DNA of 64,000 nucleotides from Clavelina lepadiformis (taxonomy: Eukaryota; Chordata; Ascidiacea; Aplousobranchia; Clavelinidae): positions 64,501 to 128,500 of the forward strand of contig NC_135246.1 of NCBI RefSeq assembly GCF_947623445.1, in the 5' to 3' direction. Every line of letters begins with the position of its first letter. Within the stretch, counting starts at the first letter, position 1. Of this stretch, positions 58,701 through 64,000 are shown one piece after another. The notes under the pieces were generated by a model. The model saw only the letters and a program-made list of their open reading frames with translations, had not been told where the DNA came from and searched no databases. A program made the position numbers and the translations under genes.

Positions 58701-61486
58701 CATGCTTTTTCCAGAAAACCGAAAGCGTCATCGAAGAACCCACAGTGCCCCGCCGGCCACTTTCTTGCGTTCCCCTAAAATCACCCCAAGGCATGACGCG
58801 ATCGTCGAAAGAAACTTGACTCTGCAAATTGATAGTCCTGACCTCATCAAGAATGGCAGAGTCAAGAGTGTTGAAGATGAAAAGCCGACCAACGTTTCAT
58901 TTGAACTCACATCGAAATCAGACGATGATAAAAAAGATAAAAAATCTGCTCTGAGGCCGAAAGTGCCAAGCTTTAGAATGTTCCGATCAAAAACCCCGAA
59001 TCATGTGACCAGTAAAAGCTTCAGCCTGTCTTTCAACTCTTGGCCGAGTTTTAATAAAACGAACAAGAATAGTCCCAGGGAAGTCCCCAGTTTGAAGATC
59101 AATGATGACCTCATCGAAGTAACTTTAAGTGATGACGGCAACCATGATGACATCATATCCAACTCCAGCTACTCGATGAACACGACAGAGAACAATTCAC
59201 TTCGAAGCTTCTGCTACAGCTCCAGTGAAAGCTCGCCTGATGAGAAACAGCACCCACTAGTAGACAAAGTAAGCCGAGTGAAATAAAATCTTCTCCGCTT
59301 CAAATTATCTACGTCTTCTGTGCAGATCCCGTCAAAGATAAATCATCTTCCCACTCACTCATATGTCGGCCCTTTGTCACTCTCTCTTCCTCCCAAGAAA
59401 TCCTACAAACAGAAGCAGGTGGTTCCCCCGTCTGGATACCAGGTGAGTGACGTCATAGTGACGTCACCTCATGAGACGGTTTGAAGATAATTTGTTACGT
59501 CATAATGGACATCTGAACAGATGCGGATGAGGATGCCATGGGATGAAGTGGAGGAGCAGATGATCTTGTTTTCAACCTCTCGCCCTCTTGACTTCTCCCA
59601 CTCATGGAGTTACTCCTCATCCCGGTTCCTCTCTGTCTCCGTCTTTAACCTCACTTCCAAGACTCTCACTCTCAAGAACCCAGGAGTCAGGTTTTGCTCC
59701 TCCTCTGCTGCAGAGATGATCTACATGGGATGCCAGCATCCGGTGGTGAGTCCTTCATCAGGTGGCAACTCCGCATCAGCTGGTGATGATGTGATTGTGC
59801 AGATGCTGAAGAGAGCTGGATGTTGCACGTTCTCATGGAAGGTCCTCATCCCTTCTCCATCCCCGGTGCAACTCTCTGCTCAGTTCGAAGTTGCTCTCTC
59901 CTCCTCGCATCCTCATCTCGGAGATGAAGTCTTATCCTACGCATCATATAAATTTGAACTCGAAAATGTTAAGGTAATTGCCAGACGTAAAATCATAGTA
60001 TGCAGAACGACAAGTTCAGACATTTTGTCGATATGAAATAAATGTGCAATGATTTTTACAGCCGGCAGGGCAAGCACTTCGTCGTGTCCATTCTATAGTT
60101 TGGCCCAAAACAGACCTAACCTTAGAATAAGAGTTAAATATTGTTGCTCGTCATAAAATTCAAAACTGCCACACACCGCATGAAAACTCGCTTCTGTTCC
60201 TTGTTCAATTATGATGTAATAATACCAAAAACTTACGTAAACGAGATTGTACATGAAAGTGTTTTGATTTTGACCAACGTGAAAGTCCCGGCCTAGCTAT
60301 CTGCTCGTGAATAATATTTTCAATAAGTAATTTTAAAATTCTCGGATTAATTGACCTTCCACTTCTGTTCATGACATCATTTTTGGTTTATTACGCAGCC
60401 CATTTACACGGTCACGTGTTCGATAGAAGACCAATCAGAATTGGTGTGTGGTGTAATGACAAATTTGAAAGTTGAAGTTGAGAAGCTGAGGCACGACCCC
60501 GAACACGAACCCACCAGCACCGGTCAACAACTGGTCATGTTCCAAGGTGAGTCGTGATTAGCCACATTATGCTTTATTACGCAACAAAGAGCTAAGTTTC
60601 AATTTGCCGCAGTGGTCGACACACGTGGCAGGTGGGCGGTGTGCGGGAAAAGTAACGGAATTCTTTGCTTTAACGCCCGAGGCATGGCAAGCAACGCCAC
60701 AGACACGACGCCAGTTTTATCGGCCACACTTGAGCTGATGCCACTCAGCGGTGGCTTCCTTCACCTGCCATACGTCATGTTGCATCGATACATGAAGCGA
60801 CGTTCCAGCGAGTTCGGTGAGTTCCAGCTGTGAAGAAATCCATATTGTAATGCTTACGATAGGGCTTTGTGACTCATAGATATTAATCACTAGTCTGTCG
60901 AGTCACTATGACTCAGCATGTGCTTACAGACGCTTTAGTGCAGTGGTTCTTAACCTTTTTTCCCCCAGCGCCCCTTTTCAGAGGTTTCCATAGTCTGCCG
61001 CCCACCATAATGAAAGGGCTGTGTTAAAAATTATAAATGTTTAGCGAAAAGACCGGCTTAATCACAAATCCGGTTGCCTTGTATTTGAGAGAAGCGATAT
61101 TATTTAATAAACAGAAATAATAAGAGAATGGTTGATACACAAAAATACACAATAATAAAGCAGGAAAATGTATTTAATGGCTACCTTGGGCCTGGTGAGA
61201 ACTTGCCAACTTAAGTATATTAGGTTCAATATTTGATAAAAAGAGTCTCAGATCACCCCTTTTACATATTTGAAATCTATTTATATATCTATAATACACT
61301 AAAGTTTACTGTGACGTAATTATTGTCACAGACGAGGAACTAAGTTCGACCGAGAGCCCGGTTCTGAAGCCGCCGCAACTGAAACCTTTCGAGCGTGGCG
61401 AGGTCTTCTACAGACAACAAGCCAAACAACTTCACGTTTCTAAACCCGATGACGTAGACAACACTCGCAAGATCACCGAATTATGA
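52731..61486 (+). CDS. TRAPPC10: TRAPP complex subunit 10, complete 25-exon gene
   Basis: Subunit of the TRAPPII tethering complex, which acts as a Rab exchange factor at the Golgi. Exons: 52731-52755, 53500-53720, 53927-54129, 54407-54602, 54694-54805, 54923-55170, 55241-55432, 55563-55700, 55775-55917, 55982-56122, 56182-56328, 56418-56619, 57059-57176, 57212-57312, 57387-57482, 57544-57738, 58062-58204, 58289-58443, 58513-58659, 58715-59268, 59326-59442, 59521-59973, 60399-60546, 60613-60816, 61332-61486. All junctions keep frame and give 1517 residues; human TRAPPC10 has 1259. Family matches: EWRHTYGR, HIFWTDC, ALVQYDELDAMFTQYV, RNYLFSRLCHLL, VDLLAGM, AGSDLA-type FYL region, KTFFVLPRIFPLI and NWAVCGKS-like RWAVCGKSNGIL near the end. 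Exon 20 (residues ~975-1159) is a lysine/serine/aspartate-rich linker far longer than in human, probably disordered. Exon 15 has a weak acceptor. Introns 3 and 16 carry tandem repeats and intron 24 a hAT-like fragment. Confidence 0.96.
54146..54331 (+). repeat. 31-bp tandem repeat in TRAPPC10 intron 3
   Basis: Six units of exactly 31 bp reading AATGTTATAAATGATTAGCT and then ATGATGTCACA, near identical. The period equals that of the AGMO intron repeat, but the sequences are unrelated. Confidence 0.95.
57773..58061 (+). repeat. 39-bp tandem repeat in TRAPPC10 intron 16, built from its 3' splice site
   Basis: Seven full 39-bp units (57773-58045) followed by a partial unit (58046-58061) that is the real polypyrimidine tract and acceptor of exon 17. 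Each unit holds CTAAC (branch-point-like), then TACCAATCCTCTTGTAG or a variant, then CATCTTATCAG. The terminal copy reads CTAACTGCCAATTCTTTTCAG. The open frame of 13-residue repeats through the array is a by-product, since intron 16 starts with an in-frame stop soon after the donor. Confidence 0.93.
60941..61220. mobile_element. hAT-like fragment in TRAPPC10 intron 24
   Basis: It begins CAGTGGTTCTTAACC, a typical end of hAT (Charlie-type) elements, followed by a C/G-rich then AT-rich body. The right end and target duplication are not clear, so it is probably truncated. Confidence 0.55.
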
Positions 61487-61935
61487 CGATAACGTCACTG
61501 GGGGATTTCCCGGTTATCCGCCATAGCAGTGTCTTAAGTGCAATGTATAGTAAAGGCCTATTATGACGTTTTAATATTGCAATGCCTCCGGTTTAACTGC
61601 CAGATATCACCATGACAACACACATGCGCTCGTGGCTTCTCCACTTTGAAACTTTCACTCTTCGGGTGCGAATTATTTATAAAGAGCAGGAAATATTTCA
61701 TCTTTCACTTTCTGAGATGAATTAAAAATTTTCTCGCCTATGTATTACGTAACAATCAATTCAAGGCTTGTTCAGTTTTATGAGAAATTTTGCTGCCAAG
61801 GTGCTCCAAGAAATATTGAAAGTTGAGGAATTTATCTGCAGCTGGCGACCTAAGCAATAGAAAATACGTTTCATTTGCGTTGCATGCGGAAGCGTATAGA
61901 TAGAACTACAGATATACCAAAATATTTGCCTAGAA

Positions 61936-62393
61936 CGTACATGACAAACTCCCGGCCCACTTAACCATGTGGCGTGCGGCCATGGCCCGCGATGCTATTT
62001 TATACGTTGACCTATTTCCGGCCCGCGAGATCATTGTATAGTGTAACTTACTTTTCCAAAGAAACAAGATTATAACCAAATCGCACAATACAGCAGCTGC
62101 CCCATCATACAATAGAATAAATCGAGTTATTCTAACGCTTGTAATCTGGGCTGCTTTTTTTCTTTATTGTTTGTTAATGCTTTTGCAAGCAGATAAATGA
62201 AATATAATGACGTAAAAGAAGAATAATCAAAAATAACCCGGCCAAAAACATCAAAAATTTGGTGTTGTTTCGCTGCCTGTTCCAATTCATGTTTCGTGTC
62301 ATGAAATGTTCAATCAAGTTTTATCCTTACGGTCCGCGGCGTTAAATAAGTTTTGAGGTTTGACCCCTGGTGCGATTGAGTTTGACATCCCTG
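61936..62393. mobile_element. Second copy of non-autonomous hAT-type family B
   Basis: A 458-bp insert downstream of TRAPPC10 with the same body as 29855-30328, in opposite orientation. It is flanked by exact 8-bp repeats GCCTAGAA (61928-61935 and 62394-62401). Ends read CGTACATGACAAACTC and GAGTTTGACATCCCTG. Non-coding. Confidence 0.88.
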
Positions 62394-62401
62394 GCCTAGA
62401 A

Positions 62402-63894
62402 ATTCAAAAATCTCTCATCAACTCCACCCTGGAGCAATTGTAAAAGCAGCAAAGTCAAGTTTGCCGGTTTTCTGTTTTAATTCGGACGAAAGTATCAACT
62501 TTTGTTTTGTCATTTGAGTGGGATTAAATTCTACAGACGACGATTTTTATTAAACTGACTTCTTTACTTGCCGACACCATCTCATATAACTTGAAACAAT
62601 TGAACGTGACGTAAACGAGGGAATTATGCTTCGCCCCAAATCTTATAAACTTTTTGATTTTACAAGTTACTTAAAAAACGACCGAGGTAAAAGGAAAATG
62701 TCTGCGTCTGTACTCGCAATAGCGCGGTAACAATCAATAAATATAAAAGTTCGACGCGACTGGTCTTCAAAAATTACACCAAACTACAGGTAATCGGGTT
62801 ACAACGCCAGCTGGCTGTGACCGCATAAAGCGATAATCTACTGAGCCGCCTTTGTTGATAAAAATACGAAATAAGAGTGATAGCAAGCAAAGCGCTCAAC
62901 CCTATTAGCATTCAAATTAACAAAATAATGGAAATGGAGCTGAAAATTGTTTTCACAGCAGCAGACTGGGCGTGACTAATGCTGGTGAATGAATCGAGAA
63001 TTTGTGAAATGGTTCGCGTAATGTTCGTGAGCAGATGGCCTGGACAGAACTGTCACGCACTTTATCGCGTTAACTTTCTTATTAATACAATGCTGAGATT
63101 TATACGTGTCTGGCAAGTCACATGAATGGATAATTACCTTCGCCGATGTCAACGCACAGACTTGCTTTGTCTGCTGCTGGACAATCCCGTGTTTATGACC
63201 GGCTGGAAAATTATCAAATATCTTTTGTGACGTCATAGAGATAACAATTGTTACAAGCAGTAAAAATTAAATCAACCGAAAATTAAAGTGTCGTGGGAAA
63301 TTGAAGACTGCAGTTCACTCTGAATAAGCAAATATGTATGTTGGAAATTTTAAATGTAATTTTGAAGAAAAAGCCGACCTGGTTGAAAATTAACTTATAA
63401 ACAACGTTTGTTTGAAGAGAGTCCGGTTCGTAGAATTTTACAAAATTTCAAATGCACAGTTTTGTTTGTGAGTCAAAATAAGACGGCAGCTTATTGGTCC
63501 ATATTGTGGAGATTCAACATGCAGTGCACGTTGCATAATGTTTTCGTCATAATCATATCAGCCACATTCTAAAATCATCGAGTAATAAAGTGCGACACCA
63601 CCTATGCTGCTTTGTGTTAAAATCGATTGATCTTGGCGCAGTCGAGTTTTATTTGCGTGTTGGCGGGTTTATATTATCCACTCAAACTTCTTCAAGTTCA
63701 ACTTGCGGTGTTAAAAGAAACATCGGGTTTCTATTGCAAATAGTGACGTCATAAACCAGCAAAATAATTGACAAAAAAGTCGAAATTCCTTATGTGTTAC
63801 GTCATAATACCTGTAAAGCAAGTGCTGTTGTTTGAATTACCCCCGCGCGATGCTGCCATCGCCCCTGCAACTAGTGCGGTTACTAGCTGGAATT
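62402..63894. other. Intergenic region with several CRE-like sites
   Basis: No gene recognised; the minus-strand ORF at 62976-63236 has no domain. TGACGTCA occurs near 63230 and 63742, and TTACGTCA near 63798, leading up to the promoter at the window end. Confidence 0.5.
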
Positions 63895-63970
63895 ATGACG
63901 TCATAATAAACGGCGAAAAAATGTATTATGTTGTGAGATATAAAAGCGGTCGATCGAGCGCGTGAGCTTC
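63895..63970 (+). promoter_or_regulatory. TATA-box core promoter of a gene beyond the window
   Basis: TATAAAAG at 63939-63946 lies about 40 bp downstream of a perfect TGACGTCA (near 63897), with a G/C-richer stretch after it where a start site would be expected (about 63965-63975). The downstream gene is outside the window, so this is inference. Confidence 0.5.
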
Positions 63971-64000
63971 GTTGAAGGAAAACGAGCTGAGAAGAGCTTT

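Overview
The window looks like one piece of an animal nuclear genome, AT-rich, with split genes, short introns and dense interspersed repeats. The protein genes are chordate-like, and the compact introns suggest a tunicate such as an ascidian. That placement is inference from gene style, not from a search.

The left half (1 to about 32 kb) is repeat-rich. It opens with a 189-bp satellite that carries two telomere-like TTAGGG units per monomer, bracketed by direct copies of a ~660-bp repeat. A 53-bp satellite (9.7-11.2 kb), a 10-bp minisatellite and a short inverted block of the 189-bp satellite follow. Two copies of a ~4-kb transposon with TA-flanked CACTGTCATT ends then lie in opposite orientation (12.6-16.5 kb and 26.9-31.2 kb). 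Between them are a decayed zinc-finger/tyrosine-recombinase-like gene on the minus strand, a 158-bp tandem array of at least thirteen tRNA-Ser-like genes whose anticodons have drifted, a second 10-bp minisatellite, and a fossil Gypsy fragment.

The right half (about 32 to 64 kb) is gene-bearing, with all recognised genes on the plus strand: a small two-zinc-finger gene (34.6-35.8 kb), a complete six-exon Golgi-type carbohydrate sulfotransferase (39.5-41.6 kb), a complete ten-exon alkylglycerol monooxygenase (AGMO, 44.6-49.8 kb), and a complete 25-exon TRAPPC10 (52.7-61.5 kb). For the last three, every exon junction I placed keeps the reading frame from start to stop. They are unrelated in job: glycan sulfation in the Golgi, ether-lipid cleavage in the ER, and TRAPPII tethering in the secretory pathway. 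I see no sign of joint regulation. The window ends at a TATA-box core promoter that probably serves a gene just beyond it.

The most unusual points are the tRNA-Ser array with non-serine anticodons, an intronic minisatellite in TRAPPC10 that is a serial amplification of its own 3' splice site, and two different hAT-type elements inserted at the same 8-bp target in the two copies of the 4-kb transposon.
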